A stretch of 64,000 bases of DNA from Pseudomonas sp. GM18 (GTDB taxonomy: Bacteria > Pseudomonadota > Gammaproteobacteria > Pseudomonadales > Pseudomonadaceae): positions 62,001-126,000 of the forward strand of contig NZ_AKJT01000028.1 of assembly GCF_000282195.1 (NCBI RefSeq). The letters are read 5' to 3'. A program made the translations under genes and the position numbers. Below the pieces are notes generated by a model. It made no database searches and was not told the origin of the DNA. It worked only from the letters and a program-made list of their open reading frames with translations. Shown here piece by piece: positions 8,360 to 17,982 of the stretch (its first letter is position 1; each line of letters starts with the position of its first letter).

Positions 8360-9655
8360 TCAAAGGTCGTTTTCCAAATACTTCGGCTGTTTCGGCAGAC
8401 GCAGGCTGAACAGGAACGCCACCGCCATCATCGCCGTCACGTACCAGTAGAACGAGTTTTCCATGCCCCCGGCTTTAAGGCTCAGCGCTACATATTCCGC
8501 CGAACCGCCGAAGATGGCATTGGCCACCGCATACGCCAGGCCGACGCCCAAGGCGCGCACCTCTGGCGGGAACATTTCGGCTTTCACCAGACCGCTGATC
8601 GAGGTGTAGAAACTGACGATCGCCAGCGCCACGGTAATCAACACAAAGGCCAGGAACGGACTGCTGACACTTTTCAGGCTCAACAGGATCGGTACGGTGC
8701 ACAGCGTGCCGAGGGCGCCGAACCAGAGCATCGAATTGCGCCGGCCGATCTTGTCGGCGAGCATGCCGAAGAACGGCTGCATGCACATATAAAGGAACAG
8801 CGCGCCGGTCATGATGTAGCTGGCGGTCTTGGCGTGCATGCCCGCGGTGTTCACCAGGTACTTCTGCATGTACGTGGTGAAGGTGTAGAAAATCAGCGAA
8901 CCGCCGGCGGTGTAACCCAGCACGGTGATGAAGGCAGCCTTGTGATCGCGGAACAACGCACCGATGCTGCCGGCGTCCTTGTTTTCGCGCATTTCCTTAC
9001 TGCTGGTTTCCTTGAGCGCACGACGCAGGAACAACGAAATCAACGCCGCCGCCGCACCGACCACGAACGGAATCCGCCAGCCGTAGGCACGCAATTCATC
9101 CTCGTTGAGGAACTGCTGCAGGATCACCACCAGCGACACAGCCAGCAACTGTCCGCCAATCAGCGTCACGTACTGGAACGACGCGAAGAACCCACGCTGG
9201 CCCTTGAGGGCGACTTCACTCATGTAGGTCGCGGTGGTGCCGTATTCGCCGCCCACCGACAAGCCCTGCAGCAAGCGCGCAAACAGCAGCAGGATCGGCG
9301 CCCAGACACCGATACTGTTGTAGGTCGGCAGGCAGGCGATGAGCAACGAACCGAAGCACATCATCAGAATCGAGATCAGCATCGAATTCTTGCGCCCGTG
9401 TTTGTCCGCCAGCCGGCCGAAGATCCAGCCGCCAATGGGGCGCATCAGAAACCCGGCAGCGAACACGCCCGCCGTGTTTACCAGCTGTACCGTGGGGTTG
9501 TCGGACGGGAAAAAAGCGGGGGCAAAGTAGATCGCACAGAAGGCGTAGACATAGAAGTCGAACCACTCGACCAGGTTGCCGGACGAGGCGCCGACAATCG
9601 CAAAGATTCTTTTGCTGCGTTCTTCACCGGTGTAGAGCGTTGTGAGAGTTGTCAT
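8360..9655 (-). CDS. pcaT: MFS transporter of the pca cluster (alpha-ketoglutarate/dicarboxylate permease type)
   Basis: 431 residues from the ATG at 9655 ([16 protein letters not shown]). The frame runs further upstream through a repeat-containing intergenic region and is not expected to be coding there. Metabolite:H+ symporter family traits: [44 protein letters not shown], and twelve hydrophobic segments. Position between pcaG and pcaB matches pcaT, proposed to carry beta-ketoadipate and related dicarboxylates across the inner membrane. Confidence 0.88.
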   Translation of the reverse strand: MTTLTTLYTGEERSKRIFAIVGASSGNLVEWFDFYVYAFCAIYFAPAFFPSDNPTVQLVNTAGVFAAGFLMRPIGGWIFGRLADKHGRKNSMLISILMMCFGSLLIACLPTYNSIGVWAPILLLFARLLQGLSVGGEYGTTATYMSEVALKGQRGFFASFQYVTLIGGQLLAVSLVVILQQFLNEDELRAYGWRIPFVVGAAAALISLFLRRALKETSSKEMRENKDAGSIGALFRDHKAAFITVLGYTAGGSLIFYTFTTYMQKYLVNTAGMHAKTASYIMTGALFLYMCMQPFFGMLADKIGRRNSMLWFGALGTLCTVPILLSLKSVSSPFLAFVLITVALAIVSFYTSISGLVKAEMFPPEVRALGVGLAYAVANAIFGGSAEYVALSLKAGGMENSFYWYVTAMMAVAFLFSLRLPKQPKYLENDL

Positions 9656-9708
9656 TGTTTTTTCACTCTGTGGGGACGGTGAGAGTCTAGACATACTTGG
9701 CAACAGCT

Positions 9709-9780
9709 GTGGCGAGGGGGCTTGTCGGATCGCCGCACCGCCCCGTTGGCTTGCGAAGCAAGCCCTAGACCCCTCACCAC
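9709..9780. repeat. Inverted repeat between pcaG and pcaT
   Basis: GTGGCGAGGGG at the left and CCCCTCACCAC at the right, with an inner GGCTTGCGAAGCAAGCC hairpin. It resembles a scattered Pseudomonas palindrome family and may uncouple pcaGH from pcaT expression. Confidence 0.6.
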
Positions 9781-9813
9781 AAAAAGCTCCCTGGCCAGCA
9801 GAGACCTCGTCAC

Positions 9814-10380
9814 TCAATAATCGAAGAACACCGTCTCCGCATCCGTCCCCTGCAGAATCACATTCCACTGGTAAACACCCGCAGCATCCTTCTTCGCCAG
9901 CAAAGTACCGCGGCGTTCGGCAGGCACGCATTCGAGCAGCGGATCCGCCACGTTGGCCGGCTCGCCGTCGAAATAAATCCGCGTCAGCAAGTGCTTCACC
10001 AACCCGCGAGCAAACACCAGTACCACCAGGTGCGGCGCCTGGGTCGTGCCCTTCAGGCCTTCCACGGTGCCCGGCTTGATCGTGGTAAAGCGAAAGCGCC
10101 CTTGCGCATCCACGGGCACCCGGCCAAACCCTTCGAAGTTCGGGTCCAGGGGTTTGTCCTGATCGTCTTCGGGGTGATCGTACTTGCCGGCGGCGTTGGC
10201 CTGCCAGACTTCGAGCATGGCGTCGTTGACGAAGTCGCCATTGCCATCGACGACTTGCCCGGTGATCGCTACACGCTCGCCGAGGGTCTGTTCAACGGTC
10301 AGGTCTTCACGGTTCAGCCAGGTCAGGCCGATGTGATAGTACGGTCCGACGGTGTGGGATGTGGTCGCGTTCAGCGTCAT
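9814..10380 (-). CDS. pcaG: Protocatechuate 3,4-dioxygenase alpha subunit
   Basis: 188 residues from the ATG at 10380 ([19 protein letters not shown]). The intradiol dioxygenase fold is recognised from [25 protein letters not shown] and [12 protein letters not shown]. The alpha chain lacks the full Fe ligand set, as usual. With PcaH it forms the ring-cleaving Fe(III) enzyme that makes beta-carboxymuconate. pcaH stops 1 nt before this start, typical of coupled subunits. Confidence 0.94.
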   Translation of the reverse strand: MTLNATTSHTVGPYYHIGLTWLNREDLTVEQTLGERVAITGQVVDGNGDFVNDAMLEVWQANAAGKYDHPEDDQDKPLDPNFEGFGRVPVDAQGRFRFTTIKPGTVEGLKGTTQAPHLVVLVFARGLVKHLLTRIYFDGEPANVADPLLECVPAERRGTLLAKKDAAGVYQWNVILQGTDAETVFFDY

Positions 10381-10381
10381 C

Positions 10382-11086
10382 TTATTTCTCCATCGGCGTG
10401 GCGTCGCGGCCGCGCAAAACGATGTCCCAACGATAAGCGAGGGCATAGGAAGGGATGGTTTTTTCCAGATCGAAACTGGCGATCAAACGCTCTTTGGCGC
10501 TGGTATCGGGCACGCAGTTGTAGATCGGGTCGTAAGCCAGCAACGGGTCACCCGGGAAATACATCTGGGTCACCAGGCGCGTCAGAATACTCGGCCCAAA
10601 CAGGGAGAAATGGATGTGCGCCGGACGCCAGGCATTGTGGTGGTTACCCCACGGATAGGCGCCCGGCTTGACGGTCTGGAACTGGTACCAGCCATCGGCA
10701 TCGGTCACGGTGCGGCCGGTGCCGGTGAAGTTCGGATCCAGCGGCGCGTCGTGCAGGTCGCGGGCATGGTTGTAACGACCGGCGGCGTTGGCCTGCCAGA
10801 TCTCCACCAGAATGCCCGGCACCGGCAGACCGTCTTCATCCAGCACACGGCCGTGGATGATGATCCGCTCACCCAATGGCTCGCCCGAGTGCTGGGCGGT
10901 CAGGTCGTTGTCCCGCTCCTGAATACGCTCGGCGCCGATGGTCGGGCCGGTGATTTCCGACAGCGAATGAGGCAAAAACACCAACGGCCTGGACGGCGAA
11001 CGAAGGTTGGTGGATTGATAAGGAGGGTGCAGGTATTCCGGCTGAGTGCCCGCCTGCGGGCGACGGTAACCTGGTTTGTCAGTCAT
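10382..11086 (-). CDS. pcaH: Protocatechuate 3,4-dioxygenase beta subunit
   Basis: 234 residues from the ATG at 11086 (MTDKPGYRRPQAGTQPEYL). It carries the catalytic Fe site: Tyr in NAAGRYNHARD, Tyr in AYPWGNHHN and the two His of RPAHIHFSLFG. Cleaves protocatechuate between the hydroxyls in complex with PcaG. pcaF ends 51 nt upstream, so this pair may be transcribed with or without the CoA genes. Confidence 0.95.
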   Translation of the reverse strand: MTDKPGYRRPQAGTQPEYLHPPYQSTNLRSPSRPLVFLPHSLSEITGPTIGAERIQERDNDLTAQHSGEPLGERIIIHGRVLDEDGLPVPGILVEIWQANAAGRYNHARDLHDAPLDPNFTGTGRTVTDADGWYQFQTVKPGAYPWGNHHNAWRPAHIHFSLFGPSILTRLVTQMYFPGDPLLAYDPIYNCVPDTSAKERLIASFDLEKTIPSYALAYRWDIVLRGRDATPMEK

Positions 11087-11137
11087 TGCGCTTTCCTCAA
11101 TTCTTATTAGTCGACACTGCTTATTCACAGCCGTGTG

Positions 11138-12340
11138 TCAGACCCGTTCGATCGCCAGGGCCAGGCCCTGGCCGACACCGACACACATGGTCGCCAGACC
11201 TTTCTTGCCGCCCGTCTTTTCCAGTTGATGCAGTGCGGTCAGCACCAAACGCGCACCGCTCATGCCCAACGGATGGCCCAAGGCAATGGCGCCACCGTTC
11301 GGGTTGACCTGGGCCGCGTCATCCGCCAGTCCCAGTTCACGCAGCACCGCCAGGCCCTGGCTGGCGAAGGCTTCGTTGAGTTCGATCACGTCGAAATCGC
11401 TGACCGCCACGCCCAGGCGCTCAGTCAATTTGCGCACCGCCGGCACCGGGCCGATGCCCATCACCCGTGGCGCGACACCGGCGCTGGCCATGCCGAGCAC
11501 TTTGGCGCGGGCGGTCAGGCCGTGTTTCTTTACGGCTTCGGCCGAGGCCAGAATCAGCGCTGCAGCACCGTCGTTCACGCCGGAGGCATTGCCGGCGGTG
11601 ACGGTTTTGTCGGGGCCGTTGACCGGTTTGAGTTTGGCCAAGGTTTCGAGCGTGGTGTCGACGCGAGGATGTTCGTCCTGGCTGACCACTGTTTCACCCT
11701 TCTTGTGGGCAATGCGCACTTCGACGATTTCTTCGGCAAAAAATCCTGCGGCTTGTGCGGCGGCTGTCCGTTGCTGACTGCGCAGTGCGAAAGCGTCTTG
11801 ATCCTCGCGGGAAACCTGGTAATCGTCGGCCACATTGTCGGCGGTTTGCGGCATCGCATCGACACCGTATTGGGCTTTCATCAACGGGTTGATGAAACGC
11901 CAGCCGATGGTGGTGTCTTCCAGCTTCATGTTGCGCGAGAACGCCGCATCGGCCTTGCCCATCACGAACGGTGCGCGGGACATCGATTCGACGCCGCCGG
12001 CAATCGCCAGCTCCATCTCGCCACTGGCAATGGCCCGGAACGCAGTGCCAATCGCATCCATGCCCGAAGCGCAGAGGCGATTGAGGGTGACGCCGGGAAT
12101 GGTTTCCGGCAGCCCCGCCAGCAGCAACGCCATGCGCGCCACGTTGCGGTTGTCTTCGCCGGCCTGGTTGGCGCAGCCGAGGAACACCTCGTCCACCGCG
12201 TTCCAGTCCACCGACGGGTTGCGCGCCATCAGCGCCTTGATCGGCACGGCGGCCAGGTCATCGGCGCGGACCGCTGACAGGCCACCGCCGAAACGGCCGA
12301 TGGGGGTACGAATCGCATCGCAGATATAAACGTCACGCAT
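11138..12340 (-). CDS. pcaF: 3-oxoadipyl-CoA thiolase
   Basis: 400-residue thiolase: the nucleophilic Cys in [12 protein letters not shown], the [11 protein letters not shown] motif and the C-terminal [15 protein letters not shown] with the second catalytic Cys. Splits beta-ketoadipyl-CoA to succinyl-CoA and acetyl-CoA, the last step of the pathway. Its ATG overlaps the pcaJ stop by 1 nt. Confidence 0.94.
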   Translation of the reverse strand: MRDVYICDAIRTPIGRFGGGLSAVRADDLAAVPIKALMARNPSVDWNAVDEVFLGCANQAGEDNRNVARMALLLAGLPETIPGVTLNRLCASGMDAIGTAFRAIASGEMELAIAGGVESMSRAPFVMGKADAAFSRNMKLEDTTIGWRFINPLMKAQYGVDAMPQTADNVADDYQVSREDQDAFALRSQQRTAAAQAAGFFAEEIVEVRIAHKKGETVVSQDEHPRVDTTLETLAKLKPVNGPDKTVTAGNASGVNDGAAALILASAEAVKKHGLTARAKVLGMASAGVAPRVMGIGPVPAVRKLTERLGVAVSDFDVIELNEAFASQGLAVLRELGLADDAAQVNPNGGAIALGHPLGMSGARLVLTALHQLEKTGGKKGLATMCVGVGQGLALAIERV

Positions 12341-13119
12341 CAGGCTTCTCCGGGTGCTTGGCCGTGGGCCGCGGCGGTGCGGGCTTCCAGATCACGCAGT
12401 GCGGTCAGCTCGACCTCGGTTGGCTCGGCGGTGTTTTCAACCGTGTCGGCAAAACGAATCGCCCAACCGGTGGCCGCGACTACTTGCTCGCGGGTCACGC
12501 CTGGGTGCAGCGCGGTGACCACGAACTCATGGGTGCCGGCTTCCGGTTCCATGATGCACAGGTCGGTAATAATGCCGACGGGACCGGCGCCCGGCAGGCC
12601 AAGACGTTTGCGCGAATCACCGCCCTCACCGTGGCCGACCGAGGTAATGAAGTCGAGCTTGTCGACGAACGAACGCGCCGACTGCTTGAGGATGATCAGC
12701 ACGCTCTTGGCGGAACCGGCGATCTCCGGCGCGCCACCGGCACCCGGCAGGCGAACTTTCGGTTGATGGTAGTCACCGACAACCGTGGTGTTGATGTTGC
12801 CGAAGCGATCGACTTGCGCGGCGCCGAGGAAACCGACGTCGATGCGCCCGCCCTGCAGCCAGTAGCGAAAAATCTCACCGGTCGGGACGACGGTGTCGGC
12901 GGTTTCCGCCAGCTCACCGTCACCAATCGACAACGGCAGTACGCTCGGCTTGGCACCGATCGGACCCGATTCGTAGATCAGGACTACATCAGGCGAGGAC
13001 GTCAGCCGCGCCAGGTTGGCAGCTTTCGACGGCAGGCCGATACCAACGAAGCACACCGAACCATTCTTCAAACGGCGGGCAGCGGCGACGGTCATCATTT
13101 CATTGGTGGTGTAAGTCAT
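12340..13119 (-). CDS. pcaJ: 3-oxoadipate CoA-transferase subunit B
   Basis: 259 residues. The CoA-transferase catalytic Glu is E50 in YESGPIG. Heterodimer partner of PcaI, transferring CoA from succinyl-CoA to beta-ketoadipate. Overlaps both neighbours by a single base (pcaI stop / own start and own stop / pcaF start), indicating translational coupling. Confidence 0.94.
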   Translation of the reverse strand: MTYTTNEMMTVAAARRLKNGSVCFVGIGLPSKAANLARLTSSPDVVLIYESGPIGAKPSVLPLSIGDGELAETADTVVPTGEIFRYWLQGGRIDVGFLGAAQVDRFGNINTTVVGDYHQPKVRLPGAGGAPEIAGSAKSVLIILKQSARSFVDKLDFITSVGHGEGGDSRKRLGLPGAGPVGIITDLCIMEPEAGTHEFVVTALHPGVTREQVVAATGWAIRFADTVENTAEPTEVELTALRDLEARTAAAHGQAPGEA

Positions 13120-13976
13120 TACTTGGCCTCCGAAGCAGCGGCCAGTTTGGCCTGGAACTCGCTAAAGTCAGCGCAGCCGTGGATGTACTCGTTGATCCAG
13201 GCGGTGAAGGTTTCACGGTCGCGGGCAATCAGATCCCAGGCCTGGTAGAAGCGGTTGTCGCGCTCGGTGTAACCGTGGGCGTAGGACGGATGCGCGCCAC
13301 CCGGTACGTGGCAGACTGCGCTCAAGGCCCAGGTCGGCAACACGCAAGCGTTCATCGGCGCATTGAGGTCGTCGACGATCTCTTCGACGGTGACGATGCA
13401 GCGTTTGGCCGCCAGTGCCGCTTCTTTCTGCACGCCGAGAATGCCCCAGAGCAGCACGTTGCCTTGACGGTCGGCTTTCTGCGCGTGAATCACGGTGATG
13501 TCCGGACGTACCGACGGCACCGCCGCCAGCACTTCGCCGGTAAATGGACAGGTGACGGTTTTAATCAGCGGGTTAACCTTCGGCAGGTCGGAACCGGCGT
13601 AGGCACGCAGTACCGCGAACGGTAAGCCCGAAGCGCCCGCAACGTAGGCATTGGCCAGGTCGGCATGGCTGTGTTCTTCGATTTCCAGCGCATGCGGCCA
13701 CTGCCGCTCGACTGCGTCACGCAGACGGTGCAGCGAACCGACGCCGGGGTTGCCACCCCAGGAGAAAATCAGTTTGCGAGCACAACCGGCACCGATCAAC
13801 TGGTCGTAGATCAAGTCAGGCGTCATCCGCACCAGGGTCAGGTCTTTCTTGCCCTGGCGAATGATTTCGTGACCAGCCGCCGTAGGAATCAGGTGAGTGA
13901 AGCCTTCGAGCGCGACGGTATCGCCGTCGTTGACGAACTGCTTCACCGCGTCATGCAGCGAAAGGATTTCAGCCAT
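13119..13976 (-). CDS. pcaI: 3-oxoadipate CoA-transferase subunit A
   Basis: 285 residues; the family I CoA-transferase alpha features are VALEGFTHLIPTAAGHE and FSWGGNPGVGSLHRLRD. GGGAG lies 9 nt before the ATG. First gene of the pcaIJF block; a near-perfect PcaR-like palindrome lies 121 nt upstream at 14097-14111, as expected for the classical PcaR-activated pcaIJ promoter. Confidence 0.94.
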   Translation of the reverse strand: MAEILSLHDAVKQFVNDGDTVALEGFTHLIPTAAGHEIIRQGKKDLTLVRMTPDLIYDQLIGAGCARKLIFSWGGNPGVGSLHRLRDAVERQWPHALEIEEHSHADLANAYVAGASGLPFAVLRAYAGSDLPKVNPLIKTVTCPFTGEVLAAVPSVRPDITVIHAQKADRQGNVLLWGILGVQKEAALAAKRCIVTVEEIVDDLNAPMNACVLPTWALSAVCHVPGGAHPSYAHGYTERDNRFYQAWDLIARDRETFTAWINEYIHGCADFSEFQAKLAAASEAK

Positions 13977-14096
13977 GGGGCAGGCTCCCGTTTATTATTA
14001 ACCGACAGTGTGGGAAAAAGGCGCCGATGCGCAGCGCCGGAATGACTGAAGATTAAGCCTCTGGAAAAACCCAAACAATCCGATAATCGACTGAGT

Positions 14097-14111
14097 GTTC
14101 GTTTATCGAAC
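14097..14111 (-). promoter_or_regulatory. pcaI: PcaR-like operator upstream of pcaIJF
   Basis: On the minus strand GTTCGATAAACGAAC, an almost perfect palindrome and 3 mismatches from GTTCGATAATCGCAC. A partial second copy (CCGATAATCGAC) lies at 14080-14091. Probable binding site for the IclR-type activator at 15901-16743. Confidence 0.65.
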
Positions 14112-14141
14112 AGATTGTTACCTCGCTATCGTTCTCTCTCA

Positions 14142-14248
14142 GATCGTTCCCATGCTCTGCGTGGGAATGCAGCCAGGGACGCTCCGCGCCCCAAAAGCGG
14201 ACGCAGAGCGTCCATTGAGGCGTTCCCACGCAGAGCGTGGGAACGATC
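14142..14248. repeat. REP-like element (GATCGTTCCCACGCTCTGCGTGGGAA family)
   Basis: Outer arms GATCGTTCCC...GGGAACGATC, with inner copies of GGGACGCTCCGCG / GCAGAGCGTCC, making nested stems. The same element recurs at 19529, 31293, 43991, 48185 and 57643. It sits between pcaK and pcaI. Confidence 0.8.
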
Positions 14249-14265
14249 AATCTCGGAAATCGCCC

Positions 14266-15612
14266 TCAGGTCGCATCCGCATGGCTGACCATGCCCTTGA
14301 TCACCACCGCCGTGGTCGCCAACGCGGCCGGAATCACCAGCGCCGTCAGCACCTGCTCGAAGTTCCAGCCCAGGCCCAGCAACGTTGCGCCCATCCACGC
14401 CCCGAGGATCGCGCCGAAGCGGCCAATCCCGAGCATCCACGACACACCGGTAGCCCGCCCTTGAGTCGGATAAAACCGCGCCGCCAGCGACGGCATTGCC
14501 GATTGCGCGCCGTTGACACACATCCCGGCCACCAGCACCAGGGTCGCCAGCACGGCGATGTTGCCCAGGCTCTGCCCTACCGCGTAGGCAAACACCCCGG
14601 CCAACAGATAGAAAGTGCCGATGACCTTGTGCGGATTGAACCGGTCCATCGCCCAACCCACGCCCACTGCGCTCAACACCCCGCCAAGCTGGAACAGCGC
14701 ACCAATGAATGCGGCCTGTTCCATGCTTGCGCCGCTGTCACGCATCAGCGTCGGCAACCAACTGGTCAGCAGATAAACAATCACCAGCCCCATGAAGTAC
14801 GTCAGCCATAGCAACAACGTGCCGGTGCTGTAAGTGCCGGAGAAGATCACCGCGAACACATTGCGCGCCTTCACGGTTTTCTGTTCCGGCACGCTGAAGC
14901 TCGAAGCCTGGGCCACCACCGCTGGGTCGATCGGCGCCAGGGCCTTGCGCACTTTGTCGGTGCCGCGATTGCGCACCACCAGATAGCGCGCCGATTCCGG
15001 CAACCACAACAGCAATACGACGGCGAGGATCAGCGGCAGAATCCCGCCGATCATCAACAGACTGTGCCAGCCGAAGGCCGGGATCAGTTTGGCCGAGATG
15101 AACCCGCCCCCGGCCATGCCAAGGTTGAAGCCGCAGAACATGCTGGTCACCAGCAGGGATTTCTTGCGTTCCGGGGTGTACTCAGACAGCAGCGTGGTAG
15201 CGTTCGGCATGCCGGCGCCCAGGCCCAGACCTGTGAGGAAACGCAGTACCAGCAGTTGATCGACGTTGGTGCTGTAAGCCGACGCCAGGCTGAAAGCACC
15301 GAACAACAGCACCGCGCCCACCAGTACGACTTTTCGCCCGAAGCGGTCAGCCAACGGCCCGGAACCCAAGGCGCCGAAGACCATGCCGATCAACGCCGCA
15401 CTCATCACCGGGCCGAGGCTGGCGCGATCGATGCCCCAGTCCTGGGACAGTGCCGGTGCGATAAAACCCATGGCCGCGGTGTCGAGGCCATCGAGGAAGA
15501 CGATCAGGAAACACAGGATCACCACCCGCCATTGGTAGCGCGAAATGGGTTGAGCGTTGATAAAAGACTGCACGTCGAGGCAGTTTCCTACAGCAGACTG
15601 AGGCTGGTTCAT
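14266..15612 (-). CDS. pcaK: MFS aromatic acid:H+ symporter, 4-hydroxybenzoate/protocatechuate permease
   Basis: 448 residues. The aromatic acid:H+ symporter signatures are visible: LDGLDTAAMGFIAPAL (the conserved DGxD in TM1), GPLADRFGRK in the loop 2-3 and MPNATTLLSEYTPERKK. N-terminus (NCLDVQSFINAQPISRYQWR) matches PcaK. Imports 4-hydroxybenzoate and protocatechuate and contributes to chemotaxis in P. putida. It lies just downstream of pcaR with its own operator region. Confidence 0.92.
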   Translation of the reverse strand: MNQPQSAVGNCLDVQSFINAQPISRYQWRVVILCFLIVFLDGLDTAAMGFIAPALSQDWGIDRASLGPVMSAALIGMVFGALGSGPLADRFGRKVVLVGAVLLFGAFSLASAYSTNVDQLLVLRFLTGLGLGAGMPNATTLLSEYTPERKKSLLVTSMFCGFNLGMAGGGFISAKLIPAFGWHSLLMIGGILPLILAVVLLLWLPESARYLVVRNRGTDKVRKALAPIDPAVVAQASSFSVPEQKTVKARNVFAVIFSGTYSTGTLLLWLTYFMGLVIVYLLTSWLPTLMRDSGASMEQAAFIGALFQLGGVLSAVGVGWAMDRFNPHKVIGTFYLLAGVFAYAVGQSLGNIAVLATLVLVAGMCVNGAQSAMPSLAARFYPTQGRATGVSWMLGIGRFGAILGAWMGATLLGLGWNFEQVLTALVIPAALATTAVVIKGMVSHADAT

Positions 15613-15863
15613 TATTTTTATTCCACGTAAAGAACGCAGTCGAACAGATGCCAGCCGGAGCTGACGTTGTCACAAGGAAAGGAGGTCGGGATCAGGCGAT
15701 CCGGTTTCGGCAGTTAAACCGGTGGGAACAGCGACAGTGGGGGAACGTGCGCATGACGATGCCTCTTCTCATTATTATTGGGTCGTCGTCCAGCAGCTCG
15801 CTGAGGGCCAGCAGCGCCGGATGACGCTGCCGCGACATTAATGATCCGAAGGAAAGAGCGTCA

Positions 15864-15897
15864 ATTCGATAAACGCGACTCTGTGCGTTTATCGAAC
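15864..15897 (-). promoter_or_regulatory. pcaK: Paired PcaR-like operators upstream of pcaK
   Basis: Minus strand GTTCGATAAACGCAC at 15883-15897 matches the box at 14 of 15 positions; an opposing copy ATTCGATAAACGCGA lies on the plus strand at 15864-15878. They sit in the 288-nt gap between pcaR and pcaK. Confidence 0.65.
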
Positions 15898-15900
15898 AGC

Positions 15901-16743
15901 TTAGGCGAACAGCTGCGCGCTAAGGTCGCGGCTGGCACTCAACAAACCGGGCAGGAAACGTTGCTCCAGCTCGCTGCGGCTGACCCGGCCGGCGTGGGTG
16001 CTGACGTTCAGCGCCGCTACCACTTGGCCGGAAGCGTCGTACACCGGAACGGCAATCGAGCGCAGGCCCTGCTCCAGTTCCTGATCGACGATGCACCAGC
16101 CTTGTCGCCGTACCTCTTGCAGGCATTCGAGCAAGGCTTCGGGGGTATGCAGGGTGCGACTGGTCTTGGCTTGCAGGTCTGCATGGTCGAGGTACTCGCG
16201 CAGCGACGTGTCGTCCAGTGCGGCGAGCAGAATCCGGCCCATGGAGGTGCAATAGGCCGGCAAGCGCCCACCCACCGAGAGGTCGACGGAAATCAGCCGT
16301 TGGGTAGTCGCCGAGCGCGCGATGTACAAAATGTCATCGCCCTCCAGCGTGGCCATGTTGCAGGCCTCGTGCAATTGCTCGCTCATGCGGTCCAGGTACG
16401 GCTGGGCAGACACCGCCAGCGGCGTCGACGACAGATAGGCATGGCCCAGGGTCAGTACTTTGGGCAGCAGCGAATAGGTGCGTCCGTCGGTGGTGGCGTA
16501 GCCGAGCTTGATCAGGGTATGCAGGCAACGTCGCACAGCGGCGCGGGGAATTTCCGTGCGGTGGCTGATCTGTGCAATGGTCAGGTGCCGCTTGCGCTCC
16601 TGGAACGCTTGCACCACCGCCAGGCCACGGGCCAGGGAGGTCATGAAATCCGGGTCACCGGTCAGGGCCTGGATTCGCTTGGCGGGCGAGGCGACGATCG
16701 GCGGCGCCACTGAAGCGAAGGAATTGCGCATTTGATCGTTCAT
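15901..16743 (-). CDS. pcaR: IclR-family transcriptional regulator of the pca regulon
   Basis: 280 residues from the ATG at 16743 (MNDQMRNSFASV). Residues ~35-95 form the IclR winged helix (FMTSLARGLAVVQAFQ, then TIAQISHRTEIPRAAVRRCL), residues ~100-280 the effector domain (CNMATLEGDDILYIARS, STHAGRVSRSELEQ). The signature pca/catechol regulator motif LPAYCTSMGRILLAAL is intact. In P. putida PcaR is activated by beta-ketoadipate and represses itself; the operators found here fit this. Confidence 0.93.
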   Translation of the reverse strand: MNDQMRNSFASVAPPIVASPAKRIQALTGDPDFMTSLARGLAVVQAFQERKRHLTIAQISHRTEIPRAAVRRCLHTLIKLGYATTDGRTYSLLPKVLTLGHAYLSSTPLAVSAQPYLDRMSEQLHEACNMATLEGDDILYIARSATTQRLISVDLSVGGRLPAYCTSMGRILLAALDDTSLREYLDHADLQAKTSRTLHTPEALLECLQEVRRQGWCIVDQELEQGLRSIAVPVYDASGQVVAALNVSTHAGRVSRSELEQRFLPGLLSASRDLSAQLFA

Positions 16744-17404
16744 ATCAGGTTGTTCCCCACACGGATCAGCGACTATTACAAGCGGCCCCGGTCTGACACA
16801 CAAGCCAGCGGCTGCCAGGATTGGGCGATTATCGAACCATAGGCCGATAATCGCAATCCTGGTGCGTACATTCAGCCATCCTGCTTTCACTCGCTACACA
16901 ACACGGTTGTTATTTTCGGTCACTGGCTTAAAGGAGGACGATGTAATAATTTGTCCGGCTTAATGGCGCCAGAAAGTCACCACTGCAACTGGCATCAGCC
17001 CACCGTAGTTACCGGCAAGTTGCGAGTAACAAAACAATCACACATGAGGAACTACTTTTAACTGCCCAGAGATAGTGTTCTTCGGATCGACCGCTATAAT
17101 GCATGTCAGAGGCGACCGGTTTTTTTGTGCCGATTCCGCCCGCCGGCAGCGCGATATCCATCGCCGCTGTCCGCAGCAAGCGCTTGACGCTCATTTAATA
17201 TGTTCCGCCAACGCGCTCGCTGAAACAGGAGACTGATGCTGCGTCAGCTGTTTTTCTCTGGTGCCGTGGCCGCCTGCAACATTGAAGTATTGATTGCGCC
17301 GTGGGAACGATGTCGTATCAGGCATTGTCCTTTCGACGAGCATGGTCAATAGATCGATGCAGCGCGTTTCACCAGAATTAATCTCAACTCAATCAGGTAG
17401 CACT
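16744..17404. other. 661-nt intergenic region upstream of pcaR
   Basis: Holds the pcaR promoter/operator (16823-16857). Further right there is a TATAAT at 17095-17100 on the plus strand with no good -35, and at 16931-16943 an AAGGAGG followed by ATG TAA TAA (start directly followed by stops). A 61-codon minus-strand frame at 17009-17194 has no recognisable features. No gene is called. Confidence 0.5.
16823..16857 (-). promoter_or_regulatory. pcaR: PcaR-like operators in the pcaR promoter region
   Basis: Minus strand GTTCGATAATCGCCC (16823-16837), one mismatch from GTTCGATAATCGCAC. A second, plus-strand copy GCCGATAATCGCAAT (16843-16857) faces it 5 nt away. Consistent with PcaR autoregulation. 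Confidence 0.65.
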
Positions 17405-17605
17405 GTGACGAAAGACGAACTGCGCGCGGAACTTGAGCGCCAGGAACAACGTTACAAGGAAGTTTACGGCGGGGAAGTCACCACCTACGCCGCTCAGCCC
17501 GAACCCGAACGCAAACCCTGGCGTAAACGCGCCACCGTTCAGGATCAGGCCTTCACCCAGGAATTGCAGAAGATGGAAAAGGAACTCAAAGCCGAAGAGC
17601 CATGA
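17405..17605 (+). CDS. Conserved small hypothetical protein, 66 aa
   Basis: GTG start at 17405 preceded by CAGGTAG. Charged, Glu/Lys-rich, soluble protein ([20 protein letters not shown], ends [11 protein letters not shown]) with two predicted helices. The coding bias and the tidy short frame just upstream of the phosphate transporter suggest a real gene common in Pseudomonas; its function is unknown. A longer frame opens at 17294, but that start has no ribosome site. Confidence 0.6.
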   Translation: MTKDELRAELERQEQRYKEVYGGEVTTYAAQPEPERKPWRKRATVQDQAFTQELQKMEKELKAEEP

Positions 17606-17982
17606 CCGCCTCGGCTTGTATCCTTTCAAGAGCCTGCGTCTGCACCCGTTAAAAGCGGGTTGTATCGATGATGCTTTTCGCGCCCGCTACAAGCGGGCAG
17701 CGGTTCCCTCATCCATTCGATCAGGCAAACGGCTCTTGCCTGACCGTCTTCTCGGATATTTCACACAAGCGTTCAATCCTCTCGTCCCAACGAGAGAAAC
17801 CCTTGTGGCTGCTGCCTTTCCAAGCGAATTCAATGACTTGTAAACCGCTGAAAAACCCTGGGGTTCAGCGGGTTGCCGTCCACTATTTCATTGAAGAATG
17901 TAACCGATGAGCAGCAAGTGCATCGATTAGCAGTCTTTTCTGGCATAATCGCGCCCCCTTACGAACGGGTCAGAAAACCTTC
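17606..17982. other. 377-nt intergenic region with pitA promoter
   Basis: Contains hairpins GCCCGC-TACAA-GCGGGC (17681-17697) and AACCGCTGAA...TTCAGCGGGTT (17843-17874), probably the 3' end of the upstream gene. A TGG-CATAAT extended -10 at 17941-17949 sits 34 nt before the pitA ATG. No gene seen. Confidence 0.45.

Noticed and set aside
16931..16943. AAGGAGG followed by ATG TAA TAA (start-stop element)
   Set aside because: Striking ribosome-site match but no downstream frame; most likely chance or a remnant.
17009..17194. 61-codon minus-strand frame in the pcaR upstream gap
   Set aside because: No family features, weak ribosome site, and unusual composition; not supported as a gene.
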